Shown: positions 27,127 to 37,572, counted from the stretch's first letter. The stretch is 64,000 bases of DNA from Acinetobacter calcoaceticus (GCF_900520355.1 NZ_LS999521.1:186001-250000); one strand, 5' to 3'. The notes: generated by a model not told the origin, from the sequence alone. A program made the numbers and translations.

Positions 27127-29958
27127 TTACTTCAACATCGGTTTTAAGAAACGACCTGTATGTGAAATCTCAACCTCAGCCACTTGTTCAGGTGTGCCTT
27201 CGGCAATGATCATCCCGCCGCCTGAACCACCTTCAGGACCTAAGTCGACAACCCAGTCAGCTGTTTTAATCACGTCTAGGTTATGTTCAATCACTACAAT
27301 AGTATTACCCTTGTTGCGTAGCTCATGCAAAATGTCGAGTAGTTTTGCAATATCATGGAAATGAAGACCTGTGGTTGGCTCATCCAAGATATATAAGGTT
27401 TTACCCGTATCTCGTTTTGCTAACTCACGCGCTAGTTTCACACGTTGTGCTTCACCACCAGAAAGTGTAGTTGCAGCTTGACCTAAGCGAATATAACCGA
27501 GACCCACTTGAGTTAAGGTTTCTAAACGACGATGAATGACTGGAATTGCACTAAAGAATTCGGCAGCATCTTCAACGGTCATTTCTAAAACATCAGAAAT
27601 GTTTTTGCCTTTATAGCCCACTTCAAGTGTTTCACGATTGTAGCGTTTGCCATGGCATGCATCGCAAGGCACATACATGTCTGGCAAGAAGTGCATCGCA
27701 ACTTTAATCATGCCGTCGCCTTCACACGCTTCACAGCGTCCACCTTTAACGTTAAATGAGAAACGTCCTGCGCTGTAACCACGGGCTTTTGCTTCTGGTG
27801 TTTGGGCAAATAATTCACGGATTGGGGTAAATAGTCCTGTATAGGTCGCAGGGTTAGAGCGTGGCGTACGACCAATTGGACTTTGGTCAATATCAACGAC
27901 TTTATCAAGATGTTGAAGACCATCAATTGCATCAAATTTTTCAGCAGTTAAAGTCGTTGCACCATTAAGTTGTGTCGCTGCTAAAGGTAGCAAAGTACGG
28001 TTAATCAGCGTCGATTTACCTGAACCTGAAACGCCAGTCACACAAGTCATAATGCCGAGTGGAATGGTTAAATCGACATTTTTTAGGTTATGACCGCTCG
28101 CACCTGAAAGTTTGATGAACTCGTCTGGACGTGGCGATTGAGTCCGTTGTTTTGGTATCTCAATTTTGCGTTTGCCTGAAAGATATTGACCTGTGAGCGA
28201 GTCAGGATGGTTAGCCAATTCATCATAAGTTCCTTCGGCAATAATCACCCCACCATGAATACCTGCGCCTGGACCAATATCAATAATATGGTCGGCTGCA
28301 CGAATTGCATCTTCATCGTGTTCAACAACCAGTACCGTATTACCTAAATCACGCAAGCGAATTAAGGTTTGTAGTAGACGGTCATTATCACGTTGATGTA
28401 GACCGATCGATGGTTCATCAAGTACATACATCACACCCATTAAACCCGCACCAATTTGTGATGCTAAACGGATACGCTGTGCTTCACCGCCCGATAACGT
28501 TTCGGCAGAACGGGCCAGACTTAAATAGTTCAGACCAACGCTCACCAAGAAGTGTAGACGTTCACGAATCTCTTTAAAGATTTTATCTGCAATTTCGCCT
28601 TTGGCACCTTCCAGATTTAAGTCTTGATAGTAGTTTTCGGCATCACCAATCGACATGCGGGTAATGTCGGCAATGGTTTTGTCTTTAACACGAACGTTGC
28701 GGGAAATTTCATTTAGGCGTGAGCCATCACATGCGTCACAAGCTGCGTTAGATAAATATTGAGCTAAATCATCGCGGACATAGTTACTTTCAGTTTCACG
28801 GTAACGACGTTCCAGATGCGGCAAAATTCCTTCAAAAGGTTGTACACGTGTGTGTTTTCGTCCACGTTCATCCATATAACTTAAATCGATTTTTTCTTTG
28901 CCCGTACCTTGTAAAAATTTCTTTTGAGTATCTTTATCTAACTGGTTCCACGGTGTATCCAGTTGAAAACCAAAATGATCAGCAACTTTTTGTAGCATTG
29001 AGTAATAGTAAGGACGCTGACGATCCCAACCACGAATTGCTCCTTCACTAATCGCAAGATCAGGAGTTGGAATTAATTTCTCAGAGCTAAAGTGACTGCG
29101 TGTACCTAATCCATCACAAACAGGGCAGGCACCGAATGGATTGTTAAATGAAAATAAACGTGGTTCGAGTTCTGCCACAGCACGATCACATTCAGGACAT
29201 GAATGTTTTGCAGAAAAAACGCGATCAGGATGTTCACCATTCATCCATGATAAAACTGCAATATCACTACCTAAACGTAACGCGGTTTCAAATGATTCAG
29301 CAATACGGTTACCTAAGTCTTCACGTACTTTAAAACGGTCAACTACAACTTCAATAGTGTGCTTTTTCTTTTTGTCGAGTTCTGGTGGCGTATCAATATC
29401 AATGATTTCGCCATCAACACGTGCTCTTACAAAGCCTTGACCTTGTAATTGTTCGAACAAATTACTGTATTCACCTTTACGTTCACGAACCACTGGGGCA
29501 AGCAACATAAGCGATGTGCCTTCCGCCAGCGTTTTTACCGCATCTACCATTTCAGAAATAGTTTGCGCAACCATCGGTAAATCATGCTCAGGGCAATAAG
29601 GCGTACCGACACGAGCGTAAAGCAAACGCAAATAGTCATAAATTTCGGTAATGGTACCGACAGTTGAGCGGGGGTTGTGACTGGTAGATTTTTGCTCAAT
29701 CGCAATGGCTGGAGACAGACCTTCAATCGAGTCTACTTCAGGCTTTTCCATTTGCGATAAAAACTGACGGGCATAGGCCGAAAGTGATTCGACGTAACGG
29801 CGTTGTCCTTCGGCATAGAGGGTATCGAAGGCAAGAGAAGATTTTCCTGAACCTGATAACCCCGTAATTACCACAAATTTGTCGCGTGGAATATCGAGTG
29901 ACACATTTTTTAAATTATGGGTACGTGCGCCTCGAATACGGATATGACTTTGGCTCAT
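27127..29958 (-). CDS. uvrA: Excinuclease ABC subunit A
   Basis: UvrA is the damage-recognition ATPase of nucleotide excision repair. The 943-residue protein has two ABC ATPase modules with Walker [13 protein letters not shown] and [10 protein letters not shown], two signatures ([28 protein letters not shown]), and the zinc-binding cysteines in [21 protein letters not shown] and CDACHG. The start at 29958 gives the standard [18 protein letters not shown], with GAGA upstream; the earlier in-frame ATG at 29970 is less likely. No SOS box was clearly identified upstream. Confidence 0.96.
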   Translation of the reverse strand: MSQSHIRIRGARTHNLKNVSLDIPRDKFVVITGLSGSGKSSLAFDTLYAEGQRRYVESLSAYARQFLSQMEKPEVDSIEGLSPAIAIEQKSTSHNPRSTVGTITEIYDYLRLLYARVGTPYCPEHDLPMVAQTISEMVDAVKTLAEGTSLMLLAPVVRERKGEYSNLFEQLQGQGFVRARVDGEIIDIDTPPELDKKKKHTIEVVVDRFKVREDLGNRIAESFETALRLGSDIAVLSWMNGEHPDRVFSAKHSCPECDRAVAELEPRLFSFNNPFGACPVCDGLGTRSHFSSEKLIPTPDLAISEGAIRGWDRQRPYYYSMLQKVADHFGFQLDTPWNQLDKDTQKKFLQGTGKEKIDLSYMDERGRKHTRVQPFEGILPHLERRYRETESNYVRDDLAQYLSNAACDACDGSRLNEISRNVRVKDKTIADITRMSIGDAENYYQDLNLEGAKGEIADKIFKEIRERLHFLVSVGLNYLSLARSAETLSGGEAQRIRLASQIGAGLMGVMYVLDEPSIGLHQRDNDRLLQTLIRLRDLGNTVLVVEHDEDAIRAADHIIDIGPGAGIHGGVIIAEGTYDELANHPDSLTGQYLSGKRKIEIPKQRTQSPRPDEFIKLSGASGHNLKNVDLTIPLGIMTCVTGVSGSGKSTLINRTLLPLAATQLNGATTLTAEKFDAIDGLQHLDKVVDIDQSPIGRTPRSNPATYTGLFTPIRELFAQTPEAKARGYSAGRFSFNVKGGRCEACEGDGMIKVAMHFLPDMYVPCDACHGKRYNRETLEVGYKGKNISDVLEMTVEDAAEFFSAIPVIHRRLETLTQVGLGYIRLGQAATTLSGGEAQRVKLARELAKRDTGKTLYILDEPTTGLHFHDIAKLLDILHELRNKGNTIVVIEHNLDVIKTADWVVDLGPEGGSGGGMIIAEGTPEQVAEVEISHTGRFLKPMLK

Positions 29959-30217
29959 AAAACATCTCAATAAGTATTGATGAAAATTTAGTTGTTGATC
30001 GATCAGCTATGTGTTGCACGGCTATTTAGAAACAACAGACCATATATGATAACGATTTAAAATTGTTCAAGTGGTATAAAATGATTTAAAGCGACAAATT
30101 GTGACGGTTAAACGACAATCGACAAAATTTGTTTAATTTTTCAGGTTGTATTTTTAACACTCATCACTTTAGATTTCCACTTTAAGTCACAAACAAAATG
30201 AAGCAACATAATTTTAC

Positions 30218-30232
30218 TAGACGACTGGTCTA
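30218..30232 (+). promoter_or_regulatory. TetR-type operator
   Basis: TAGACGACTGGTCTA: TAGAC and GTCTA arms around five bases, 22 bases before the TetR gene start. The TAGAC/GTCTA dyad recalls NemR-type operators. It probably mediates autoregulation of the TetR gene and the oxidoreductase that follows. Confidence 0.6.
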
Positions 30233-30253
30233 ATAGTGGGTTAGTCTGTTTGC

Positions 30254-30856
30254 ATGAAACGACTAAATAAAAGCGAAACCACCCGTCAACATATTTTGGA
30301 TACCAGTTTTGAGCTGGTATTACACAAAGGTTTTGTCGGTGTCGGTTTGCAAGAAATCTTAAAAGCGTGTGACGTACCTAAAGGTTCGTTCTACCACTAC
30401 TTTGCTTCGAAAGAGGCATTTGGCTGTGCTTTGCTAGAGCAATACATGGCTGACTATAAAGTGCGTATGGAACAACTTTGGCAGCACAGTGAGCAAAGTG
30501 CCCACGCTCGTTTAATGGCGTTATGGCAGGCATGGATTGATGATCCGGTAAATGGTAGCTGGGCTGAAAATTGCCTGATTGTGAAACTGGCAGCCGAAGT
30601 TTCTGACTTATCGGAAGATATGCGTCAAATTCTCAATGACGGTGTGCACAAATTAACGCAACGTTTGGCTTTGCTACTCAAAGAAGGCCAACAAGAAGGA
30701 TCAATTCCAAAATATATTGACCCTTTGAAAACTGCCCAAGTGATGTATCAGTTATGGTTAGGTGCAGCTTTACTCACAAAATTGTCGCAAGACAAAGCGC
30801 ATCTACATCTAGCTTTAGAAACCACCCAACAACTCTTAAAACCGATAGAGGAATAA
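30254..30856 (+). CDS. TetR/AcrR-family repressor
   Basis: A 200-residue regulator. The N-terminal helix-turn-helix (TRQHILDTSFELVLHKGFVG, then EILKACDVPKGSFYHYFASK) is typical of the NemR/AcuR-like branch. The C-terminal ligand-binding half contains one prominent cysteine (SWAENCLIVKLAAE), at a position reminiscent of the electrophile-sensing cysteine of NemR. The stop is four bases before the oxidoreductase start, so the pair is one operon, controlled by the TAGAC dyad at 30218. Confidence 0.86.
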   Translation: MKRLNKSETTRQHILDTSFELVLHKGFVGVGLQEILKACDVPKGSFYHYFASKEAFGCALLEQYMADYKVRMEQLWQHSEQSAHARLMALWQAWIDDPVNGSWAENCLIVKLAAEVSDLSEDMRQILNDGVHKLTQRLALLLKEGQQEGSIPKYIDPLKTAQVMYQLWLGAALLTKLSQDKAHLHLALETTQQLLKPIEE

Positions 30857-30859
30857 AGC

Positions 30860-31837
30860 ATGCGAAGTATTATCCATGGTAATTTTGGCGAACCTGTAGA
30901 CGTTTTAGAGCAGGCGGATATGCCAAAGCTAGAACCAAAAGCAGGCGAAGTACGTATTAAAACGATCATGTCTCCAATCCATAACCATGACGTGTGGACA
31001 GTACGTGGAAGTTATGGCTACAAGCCTACTTTACCTGCTATTGGTGGTAGTGAAGCTGTTGGTATTGTTGATGCATTGGGTGAAGGCGTTACTCATGTAC
31101 AGGTAGGGCAACGTATTGCAGTTGCAGCTGTTCATGGCAGTTGGGCTGAATACTTTATTGCACCAGCTCAGGGTCTTATTCCATTAAATAATGAAATTGA
31201 TGATGAAACAGCGGCGCAGCTGATTGGTATGCCAATTAGTGCCCTCATGCTGTTGGACTTTGTAAATGTTCAACCGGGTCAATGGTTAATTCAAAACACA
31301 GCGAATGGTGCAGTAGGTAAAACGGTTGCCATGATTGCGCAGGCACGTGGTTTACCTGTGATTAATCTGGTTCGTCGTACTGATGCAATTGCAGAGATGC
31401 AAGCATTAGGCATTCAACATGTTGTAGCAACCGATCAGCCTAACTGGAAAGAGCAAGTTAAACAGATTCATGGGGACCAACCTTTAATTGCGGGTGTGGA
31501 CTCGATTGGCGGAAGTGCAAGTGGTGAAATGCTTAACTTGCTCAGTGAAAATAGCCTATTAGTTTCATTTGGAAGCATGACAGGTGAAACCATGCAAATT
31601 TCATCGGGTGATCTCATCTTTAAACAAGCAACTGTAAAAGGTTTCTGGGCAAGTGTGGTCAACAAAGAAATGCCAGCAGAACGTAAAAAAGAGCTTATTG
31701 TCGAGTTATTAACGTTAGCGACTCAGAAAAAATTAATCCTTCCTGTAGAAGGCGTTTTTAGTTTTGATGAGATTAAAACTGCTGCCCAAAGAGCAACTCA
31801 AGGTGCTCGCCAAGGCAAAGTATTGTTAAAGCCGTAA
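30860..31837 (+). CDS. MDR-family NADPH:quinone / enoyl reductase-like oxidoreductase
   Basis: A 325-residue medium-chain dehydrogenase/reductase. The N-terminal GroES-like domain has no zinc ligand set, and the nucleotide-binding domain reads QNTANGAVGKTVAMIAQARG, which fits the quinone or 2-enoyl reductases better than zinc alcohol dehydrogenases. It is coupled to the TetR-type regulator, so it probably removes a reactive carbonyl or quinone that the regulator senses. The exact substrate is unknown. Confidence 0.82.
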   Translation: MRSIIHGNFGEPVDVLEQADMPKLEPKAGEVRIKTIMSPIHNHDVWTVRGSYGYKPTLPAIGGSEAVGIVDALGEGVTHVQVGQRIAVAAVHGSWAEYFIAPAQGLIPLNNEIDDETAAQLIGMPISALMLLDFVNVQPGQWLIQNTANGAVGKTVAMIAQARGLPVINLVRRTDAIAEMQALGIQHVVATDQPNWKEQVKQIHGDQPLIAGVDSIGGSASGEMLNLLSENSLLVSFGSMTGETMQISSGDLIFKQATVKGFWASVVNKEMPAERKKELIVELLTLATQKKLILPVEGVFSFDEIKTAAQRATQGARQGKVLLKP

Positions 31838-31843
31838 AATACT

Positions 31844-31873
31844 AAAAGATCAGTCGAGAGACTGATCTTTTTT
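31844..31873 (+). terminator. Terminator after the oxidoreductase gene
   Basis: AAAAGATCAGTC, a GAGA loop and GACTGATCTTTTTTT form a strong intrinsic terminator. Confidence 0.88.
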
Positions 31874-31903
31874 TAATATCTTTAAAATAAAAAGGAAAAT
31901 CGT

Positions 31904-32257
31904 ATGATCGGACAAGTTTTAGTGGGTTTAATTGCAATATTACATGTCTATATTTTAGTGTTAGAGATGTTTTTGTGGGATAAGCCCTATGGCATGAAAG
32001 CCTTTGGAAATAATGCAGAAAAAGCAAAACTCACCAAAGTAATGGCACAAAACCAAGGGCTTTATAATGGCTTTTTGGCTGCGGGTTTGTTTTGGTCTTT
32101 ATTGGCAGATGCACCGTTTGCGACATCCATTGCTAACTTCTTTTTAGGCTGTGTACTCATTGCAGGTATTTACGGTGGACTAACAGCCAGTAAAAAGATT
32201 ATTTATATTCAGGCAGTTCCCGCATTGATTGCGTTGCTTGCTGTTAATTTTCTCTGA
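31904..32257 (+). CDS. DUF1304 membrane protein
   Basis: A 117-residue protein with four membrane segments and the DUF1304 core (HVYILVLEMFLWDKPYGMKA, then NQGLYNGFLAAGLFWSLLA). Function is unknown. AAAAGGAAAA precedes the ATG. It is followed after about 50 bases by another small membrane protein, so they may form one transcript. Confidence 0.85.
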   Translation: MIGQVLVGLIAILHVYILVLEMFLWDKPYGMKAFGNNAEKAKLTKVMAQNQGLYNGFLAAGLFWSLLADAPFATSIANFFLGCVLIAGIYGGLTASKKIIYIQAVPALIALLAVNFL

Positions 32258-32309
32258 AAAGCGCACAATACAGCGTTTTGATATGGAAATGACCAGATAG
32301 GATCGGCGC

Positions 32310-32651
32310 ATGTGGGCGTTATTTTTAAAATGTATGTTGGGGGCAGGGGTTGTTCTCGTCATTTCGATTTTATCGAAAAGTAAGGCATTTTATATTGCAG
32401 GTTTAGTTCCGCTTTTTCCTACATTCGCTTTGATTGCTCATGTGATTGTTTATCAGCAAAAAGGAGCTGAGGCTTTACAGAAAACAGCTCTGTTTGGCCT
32501 ATGGTCACTTATTCCATATGCCATTTATTTAGTGGCGGTCTATGTACTTGCAACGCGTATGTCGATGTGGTTATGTCTAGGTTTGGCAACACTGTGTTGG
32601 GTAGTTGCCGCGGCAGGTTTAATTTATGGCTGGCAGTCGTTTCAGCATTAA
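32310..32651 (+). CDS. GlpM-family small membrane protein
   Basis: A 113-residue protein with four membrane segments (about 3-20, 26-48, 58-82 and 85-107). LFLKCMLGAGVVLVISILSK, a central AGLVPLFPTFALIAH and the overall size match the GlpM/YdgC family, linked in Pseudomonas to alginate production. AGGAT precedes the start. The biochemical role is unknown. Confidence 0.75.
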   Translation: MWALFLKCMLGAGVVLVISILSKSKAFYIAGLVPLFPTFALIAHVIVYQQKGAEALQKTALFGLWSLIPYAIYLVAVYVLATRMSMWLCLGLATLCWVVAAAGLIYGWQSFQH

Positions 32652-32695
32652 AAAAGATTAAGAGAGAACCCTTAATCTTTTAAATTTAAATATGT

Positions 32696-33499
32696 TTATG
32701 ATTCAATAACGCGGGTTCTAAGCATGCCTTCAACTAAATTGATCATTTTTTTACGAGAAAGAATTCGAGGCAGTTGAGACGTTAAATAATTGCTATAACC
32801 TACAACAAGAGTCGGTTTATTTTTATCTAATGCTGCAACCGTCACAGACACAACATCATCAACTGTCGAACTTTTCATACCGCTGGTATCGGCATTTGCG
32901 ACCTGAGAAAAATTGGTTTCTGTATTTCCTGGGCAAACCGCTAGAAACTTAACACCTGAAGATGCATATTCTCCTGCCAGCGCCTCAGTAAATTGCAATA
33001 CGTAAGATTTACTCGCACCATAAACAGCGATATAGGGTAATGGCTGAAACGCACCTGTCGATGAAATATTAATCATGATGCCTTTTTTGTTAGCAAGCAT
33101 ATGAGGCAGAAATAAATAACATAAAGACGTTACGCTACTGATATTCAGCGTGATCATTTCTTGATAGGTAGCTACAGATTGATCTAGAAATTTAGTCCAT
33201 TTTCCAAATCCTGCGTTGTTAATTAAAATTTCTACTGATAATTTTCTAGCTTGTACTTCATCAAATAAGGTTTGTGCTGAATTTGGTTGAGCTAAATCTA
33301 AAACGATCACCTCAACAGTCACGTTATATTTTTTTCTAAGTTCATCGGCTAAATCATTCAGCTTTTGCTCGGACCGCGCCGTTAGAATTAAATTAATCCC
33401 TAAAGATGCAAGTTTTTGTGTATAGGCTTTGCCTATTCCTGAAGATGCTCCAGTAATTAATGCTGTTGAATTTTTGAAGGTAGAAAGATGAGCACTCAT
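32696..33499 (-). CDS. Short-chain dehydrogenase/reductase
   Basis: A 267-residue SDR enzyme with the cofactor motif ALITGASSGIGKAYTQKLA, the structural LINNAGFG, the catalytic Ser in MINISSTGAF and the YxxxK pair in YGASKSY. The cofactor loop with arginine after the second strand (TARSEQK) suggests NADPH. It lies downstream of a MerR-family gene and is preceded by a MerR-type promoter at 33529-33560, so its expression probably responds to that regulator's ligand. Confidence 0.88.
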   Translation of the reverse strand: MSAHLSTFKNSTALITGASSGIGKAYTQKLASLGINLILTARSEQKLNDLADELRKKYNVTVEVIVLDLAQPNSAQTLFDEVQARKLSVEILINNAGFGKWTKFLDQSVATYQEMITLNISSVTSLCYLFLPHMLANKKGIMINISSTGAFQPLPYIAVYGASKSYVLQFTEALAGEYASSGVKFLAVCPGNTETNFSQVANADTSGMKSSTVDDVVSVTVAALDKNKPTLVVGYSNYLTSQLPRILSRKKMINLVEGMLRTRVIES

Positions 33500-33528
33500 T
33501 TTATTGGTCCCTAATAACAGAAGTTATT

Positions 33529-33560
33529 ACGATAAACCTTGTCCCTAAGGGCAGAGTCAA
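33529..33560 (-). promoter_or_regulatory. MerR-type promoter/operator before the SDR gene
   Basis: On the minus strand a -35 TTGACT (33555-33560) and a -10-like TTTATCGT are separated by 18-20 bases, longer than the usual 17. The spacer holds a dyad centred on CCCTTAGGG with CTTG and CAAG outer arms. A dyad in an overlong spacer is the hallmark of MerR-controlled promoters. Confidence 0.65.
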
Positions 33561-33602
33561 GCACTCATTTTGAAAGCTATTTTCATATTTTAATAAGCTG
33601 TT

Positions 33603-33974
33603 TTAGGCAGAAATTTTATTGGTAATATAAGTTTGAATAATCTCATTCTCCAGTTGCTTTAAATCTTCTTGTAAACGCGTTAATGCTGCTTTTTGCTCAA
33701 TAATTTGTTGATTCTTTTTCTGAATGAGCTGTTGTGCAACTTCTACAGGAAATCGATTATTTTTATATTTTAAAGCTGATAAGTCATACAGTTCTAAAAG
33801 GCTAAATCCGACAGCTTGCGCGAGGCGAATCATCTTAACCGACTGAACATCAATCGCTTCATAAATACGATAATTTCCCTTTCTTTTTGCCACAGGTAGT
33901 AAGCCTAATTTCTCATAATGCCGAATGGCTTTAGGAGTGGCTCCAGTTAAAGATGCTAATTCGCCGATATACAT
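33603..33974 (-). CDS. MerR-family transcriptional regulator
   Basis: A 123-residue regulator with the N-terminal MerR helix-turn-helix (MYIGELASLTGATPKAIRHY, EKLGLL) and a C-terminal dimerisation coiled coil (about 80-115). There is no cysteine set for metal binding, so it is likely a sensor of organic compounds or stress. It sits directly upstream of the SDR gene, which has a MerR-type promoter. Confidence 0.87.
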   Translation of the reverse strand: MYIGELASLTGATPKAIRHYEKLGLLPVAKRKGNYRIYEAIDVQSVKMIRLAQAVGFSLLELYDLSALKYKNNRFPVEVAQQLIQKKNQQIIEQKAALTRLQEDLKQLENEIIQTYITNKISA

Positions 33975-34040
33975 ATCTGTCTCATATTTTATTGAAAATC
34001 GATCAGCGTATTGAACAATCTGATCAATTCATTTGAAGTT

Positions 34041-34715
34041 TTAAATATGATCTAAACCTAACCATTGTCTTTGGTGGTAGGCGCTATCCCAAAATAACCA
34101 CTCAAGTTTTGCGCCCATAGTGTAAGCAGCATGCATTTTTTCTAAAGTGTCTGCATCGCAACGTGCCGCAACTTTATCTACTGTCGCAATCACATTACGA
34201 ACGGCTGTATGAAACTCTTCACCAGCATAGGTGTCTACCCATGCTTGATACGGGTTGTTCGGAACCGATTTGCTCACAATATCTTTACCGACTTCGGCAT
34301 AAATCCAGAAACAGGGTAAAAGTGCGGCAAGCACAACAGGATAGCTTTCAGACCAAGCAGTTGCGGTTAAAAATGAAGTGTAATGGTGGCCTGCCAACGT
34401 TAATGGCGTATTTTTAAATTCTTCTTTGGTTACGCCAAAGTTTTTCATGAAGTCATCATGCAAACTGCGTTCAACCACAATCGCAATTTTGGCTGCGTCT
34501 GAAAATTGCATAATATCGTCAGCATCAAAAGCCTTTGCTGCTGCAACAGCAAGCACACGACCATAGGCCACTAAATATTGGGCATCCTGAATTACATAAT
34601 GACAAAAAGCTTCTTTATCTAAAGTTCCATTGGCAAGTTCCTGATTAAAAGGCAGGTCGAGAATTTTTTGATATAAATTTAGATTACGTTGCCAGAGTTC
34701 TTGAGAAAAAAGCAT
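34041..34715 (-). CDS. tenA: Aminopyrimidine aminohydrolase / thiaminase II
   Basis: TenA hydrolyses thiamine breakdown products such as aminomethyl-HMP so that the pyrimidine can be re-used. The 224-residue helical protein has the family pieces NQELANGTLDKEAFCHYVIQ, QDAQYLVAYGRVLA, the catalytic Cys in LLPCFWIYAEVG and YAGEEFHTAVRNV. GGAATGA precedes the start. No thiamine riboswitch is visible upstream, and no other thiamine genes are in the window. Confidence 0.9.
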   Translation of the reverse strand: MLFSQELWQRNLNLYQKILDLPFNQELANGTLDKEAFCHYVIQDAQYLVAYGRVLAVAAAKAFDADDIMQFSDAAKIAIVVERSLHDDFMKNFGVTKEEFKNTPLTLAGHHYTSFLTATAWSESYPVVLAALLPCFWIYAEVGKDIVSKSVPNNPYQAWVDTYAGEEFHTAVRNVIATVDKVAARCDADTLEKMHAAYTMGAKLEWLFWDSAYHQRQWLGLDHI

Positions 34716-34977
34716 AAAATCATTCCATTTAAAATAAGACAGCTGAACCGGATTTTAAATCAATTTTAAAATACAAAAATAATAATGATAGATATATCGC
34801 AAGAAAATATTTAATACGATTAACAAGTTAATAAAGAATTATAAATTTCTTATTTAACATAGGGATAAAGTAAGTGTAATAACGGCACAAAACGACATCA
34901 TTTTATGGTGAATTATCGATATAATAACCGCGTTTTTAAAGAAAGATTAAGTTTAATTCTTGGCATAGGTCTGATCC

Positions 34978-36060
34978 ATGAAGCATTTCCGATTTTCGAT
35001 ATTTTTTACGGTGGTGTGTTTAGCACTATCCGCGTATTGGGGTTTTACCCATGGACCTGAAGCGGGCATGTCTACCATGCTTAAAGCTTTAACAATTACA
35101 GCCATTTTAGCTGTAATGGAGGTTTCTCTATCTTTTGACAATGCTGTTGTCAATGCATCGGTTCTGCGTAATTGGGATCCTTTCTGGAAAATGCTATTTT
35201 TGACGGTGGGTATTTTAATCGCCGTTTTTGGTATGCGTTTAATTTTCCCAGTGGCGATTGTTGCTGTAACCGCGGATATGGGAATGATTGAAGTGGCCAA
35301 ATTGGCACTCAACGATCCAAAAACGTATTCTGAACGCTTAATGGCCCACCACGCCGAGATTTCTGCTTTTGGTGGAACATTCCTATTATTGGTTTTCTTA
35401 AACTTCTTTTTTGATGAAGAAAAAGAAACTCATTGGTTCAGATGGCTTGAAGCTAAACTTTCTAGCTTAGCTAGCGTACCAGCAATGTCTGTTTTTATTG
35501 CTCTCATTGCGATGTTAATTATGGCAGCCAATGTTGATGAATCGCAGCGCCTTGTTGTGACTATGGCAGGTATTTGGGGCATTGTAGTTTATATTGGTGT
35601 AGAAGTATTAAGCCATATGTTAGGCGGTGAACCTGAAATTGATGAAGATGGCAATGCCGTTATGAAAGATGGATCAGGCGCTGCTTCTGGTGTAGTTAAG
35701 GCGGGTATCGGCGGTTTCTTATACCTAGAAGTGTTAGATGCATCTTTTAGTTTTGACGGCGTGATTGGTGCTTTTGCGATTACGAGCGATGTTGTCGTGA
35801 TTATGCTTGGTCTTGCAATTGGTGCTATTTTTGTCCGTTCAATGACAGTTTATCTTGTTGAAAAAGGCACGCTAGATGCGTATGTGTTCTTGGAACATGG
35901 CGCACATTATGCCATTGGTGCTTTAGCATTCATTATGATTGCAAGTGGTACAGGCGTACATGTACCAGAAGTGGTAACTGGTTTAATTGGTGTAGCATTT
36001 ATTGTTTGGGCGGTATTTGCTTCAATTCAATATAGTAAACGCCATCCACATTCGTCTTAA
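34978..36060 (+). CDS. DUF475 membrane protein, TerC superfamily
   Basis: A 360-residue inner-membrane protein with eight or nine membrane segments. The two acidic motifs of the TerC superfamily are present (MEVSLSFDNAVVNASVLRNW near the N-terminus and EVLDASFSFDGVIGAFAIT in the second half). They suggest a divalent-metal transporter or metal-linked function, with manganese efflux known for relatives. A hydrophilic acidic loop (GGEPEIDEDGNAVMKDG) separates the halves. It is monocistronic with its own terminator. Confidence 0.85.
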   Translation: MKHFRFSIFFTVVCLALSAYWGFTHGPEAGMSTMLKALTITAILAVMEVSLSFDNAVVNASVLRNWDPFWKMLFLTVGILIAVFGMRLIFPVAIVAVTADMGMIEVAKLALNDPKTYSERLMAHHAEISAFGGTFLLLVFLNFFFDEEKETHWFRWLEAKLSSLASVPAMSVFIALIAMLIMAANVDESQRLVVTMAGIWGIVVYIGVEVLSHMLGGEPEIDEDGNAVMKDGSGAASGVVKAGIGGFLYLEVLDASFSFDGVIGAFAITSDVVVIMLGLAIGAIFVRSMTVYLVEKGTLDAYVFLEHGAHYAIGALAFIMIASGTGVHVPEVVTGLIGVAFIVWAVFASIQYSKRHPHSS

Positions 36061-36084
36061 GCTAATTTTCAGTAAAGATGTTTA

Positions 36085-36117
36085 AAATAAAGAGGCTAAA
36101 TGCCTCTTTATTTTTTT
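36085..36117 (+). terminator. Terminator after the DUF475 gene
   Basis: AAATAAAGAGGC, a TAAAT loop and GCCTCTTTATTT followed by T form a strong hairpin. Confidence 0.85.
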
Positions 36118-36207
36118 AAGCTGAAATCGTTAATTTAAATAAGGTGTCCCGTCTTTTTAGAAACGAATCGGCTTATAATTTGCCTAGTTTGATAAACGTG
36201 TATTGAT

Positions 36208-37572
36208 ATGATGAATGCTTTGGAACGTCGCTCAACTTTTGCCTTAAGTAGTATTTTTGCGCTACGCATGTTGGGTTTGTTCATGATTATTCCTGTCTTT
36301 TCTGTAGTCGGGCAGTCATATCAATATGCGACTCCAGCACTCATTGGTTTGGCTGTAGGTGTCTATGGTTTAAGTCAGGCTATTTTACAGATTCCCTTTA
36401 GCCTGCTTGCTGACCGCTTTAGCCGTAAACCTCTCGTGGTGCTTGGCCTATTACTCTTTGCACTTGGTGGTGCAATTGCCGGTTTATCTGACACGATTTA
36501 TGGCGTAATTATTGGCCGTGCGATTGCGGGTGCAGGTGCTGTTTCGGCAGTGGTCATGGCACTTCTTGCCGATGTCACGCGCGAAGAACAACGTACTAAA
36601 GCCATGGCAGCCATGGGCATGAGTATTGGCTTGTCTTTTGTGGTGGCTTTTAGTCTAGGGCCTTGGCTCACAAGCCTTGTAGGCATTTCTGGCTTATTCT
36701 TTGTCACGACCATTATGGGTTTAATCGCGATTTTGATGTTATTGCTTGTGCCTAAAGTGACCCGTCATCATCGTAATTATCAGCAAGGCTACATGGCGCA
36801 GCTTAAGCAAGTGATTCAAATGGGTGATTTAAACCGTTTGCATGTTTCGGTTTTTTCATTGCACTTACTGCTCACAGCCATGTTTATTTATGTGCCTTCA
36901 CAGCTCATCGAGTTTGCGCATATTCCTTTAGCCAGTCATGGTTTGGTATATCTGCCACTCTTGGTGATTAGTCTGTTTTTTGCATTTCCCAGCATTATCG
37001 TGGCTGAAAAATATCGCAAAATGCGAGGTATTTTCTTAACGGCAATTACAGGGATTATTGCAGGTTTGCTGTTACTCATATTTGGTTATCAATCAAAATA
37101 TGTATTGCTCGCAGGCCTCGGTATTTTCTTCATTGCCTTTAATGTGATGGAAGCATTATTGCCATCGTGGTTATCAAAATGTGCGCCAATCCAGTCAAAA
37201 GCAACTGCTATGGGTGTAAATGCCAGTAGTCAGTTTTTAGGTGCTTTTTTTGGGGGCACACTTGGTGGACAACTATTGATGTTACATAATACTGCGATGG
37301 GATGGAGTGTCTTAGCAGGGATTGCTATAATATGGCTGCTAATTAGTTTTGGTTTAGCTCAGCCGCGGTATTTGTCATCTATTGTGTTGCCATTACCGCA
37401 AGTGCAACAGGTGAATGAGTGGACCACACAGCTATTGGCAATTCGTGGTATTGAAGAAGTTGTGGTGATGCCTGACCAGCAAGTTGCTTATATTAAAGTC
37501 GATAAACAGTCACTTGATGAGGCTGCGCGACGTGATTTAACGCAGTTGTTCGGTAAAGAGGTAGCCATTTAA
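36208..37572 (+). CDS. MFS transporter of the YajR type
   Basis: A 454-residue major facilitator with 12 membrane segments and a cytoplasmic C-terminal ferredoxin-like (YAM) domain of about 65 residues (from VNEWTTQLLAIRGIEEVVVM). The YajR motif A region (LLADRFSRKPLVVLGLLLFA) is present. Whether it exports drugs is not known; YajR is a proton-driven member of unclear substrate. ATG 36208 and ATG 36211 are both possible starts. It precedes ssb by about 50 bases. Confidence 0.87.
   Translation: MMNALERRSTFALSSIFALRMLGLFMIIPVFSVVGQSYQYATPALIGLAVGVYGLSQAILQIPFSLLADRFSRKPLVVLGLLLFALGGAIAGLSDTIYGVIIGRAIAGAGAVSAVVMALLADVTREEQRTKAMAAMGMSIGLSFVVAFSLGPWLTSLVGISGLFFVTTIMGLIAILMLLLVPKVTRHHRNYQQGYMAQLKQVIQMGDLNRLHVSVFSLHLLLTAMFIYVPSQLIEFAHIPLASHGLVYLPLLVISLFFAFPSIIVAEKYRKMRGIFLTAITGIIAGLLLLIFGYQSKYVLLAGLGIFFIAFNVMEALLPSWLSKCAPIQSKATAMGVNASSQFLGAFFGGTLGGQLLMLHNTAMGWSVLAGIAIIWLLISFGLAQPRYLSSIVLPLPQVQQVNEWTTQLLAIRGIEEVVVMPDQQVAYIKVDKQSLDEAARRDLTQLFGKEVAI

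Noticed and set aside
28305..29726. Several open frames antisense to or out of frame with uvrA
   Set aside because: They lie fully inside uvrA, lack ribosome sites and have low-complexity, non-protein-like composition.
34716..34977. Thiamine riboswitch for tenA or manganese riboswitch for the DUF475 gene
   Set aside because: No thiamine-box conserved segments or yybP-ykoY-type structure could be found; the region is plain AT-rich sequence.
34953..35312. Antisense frame over the 5' end of the DUF475 gene
   Set aside because: It is covered by a well-supported gene and has no start context.
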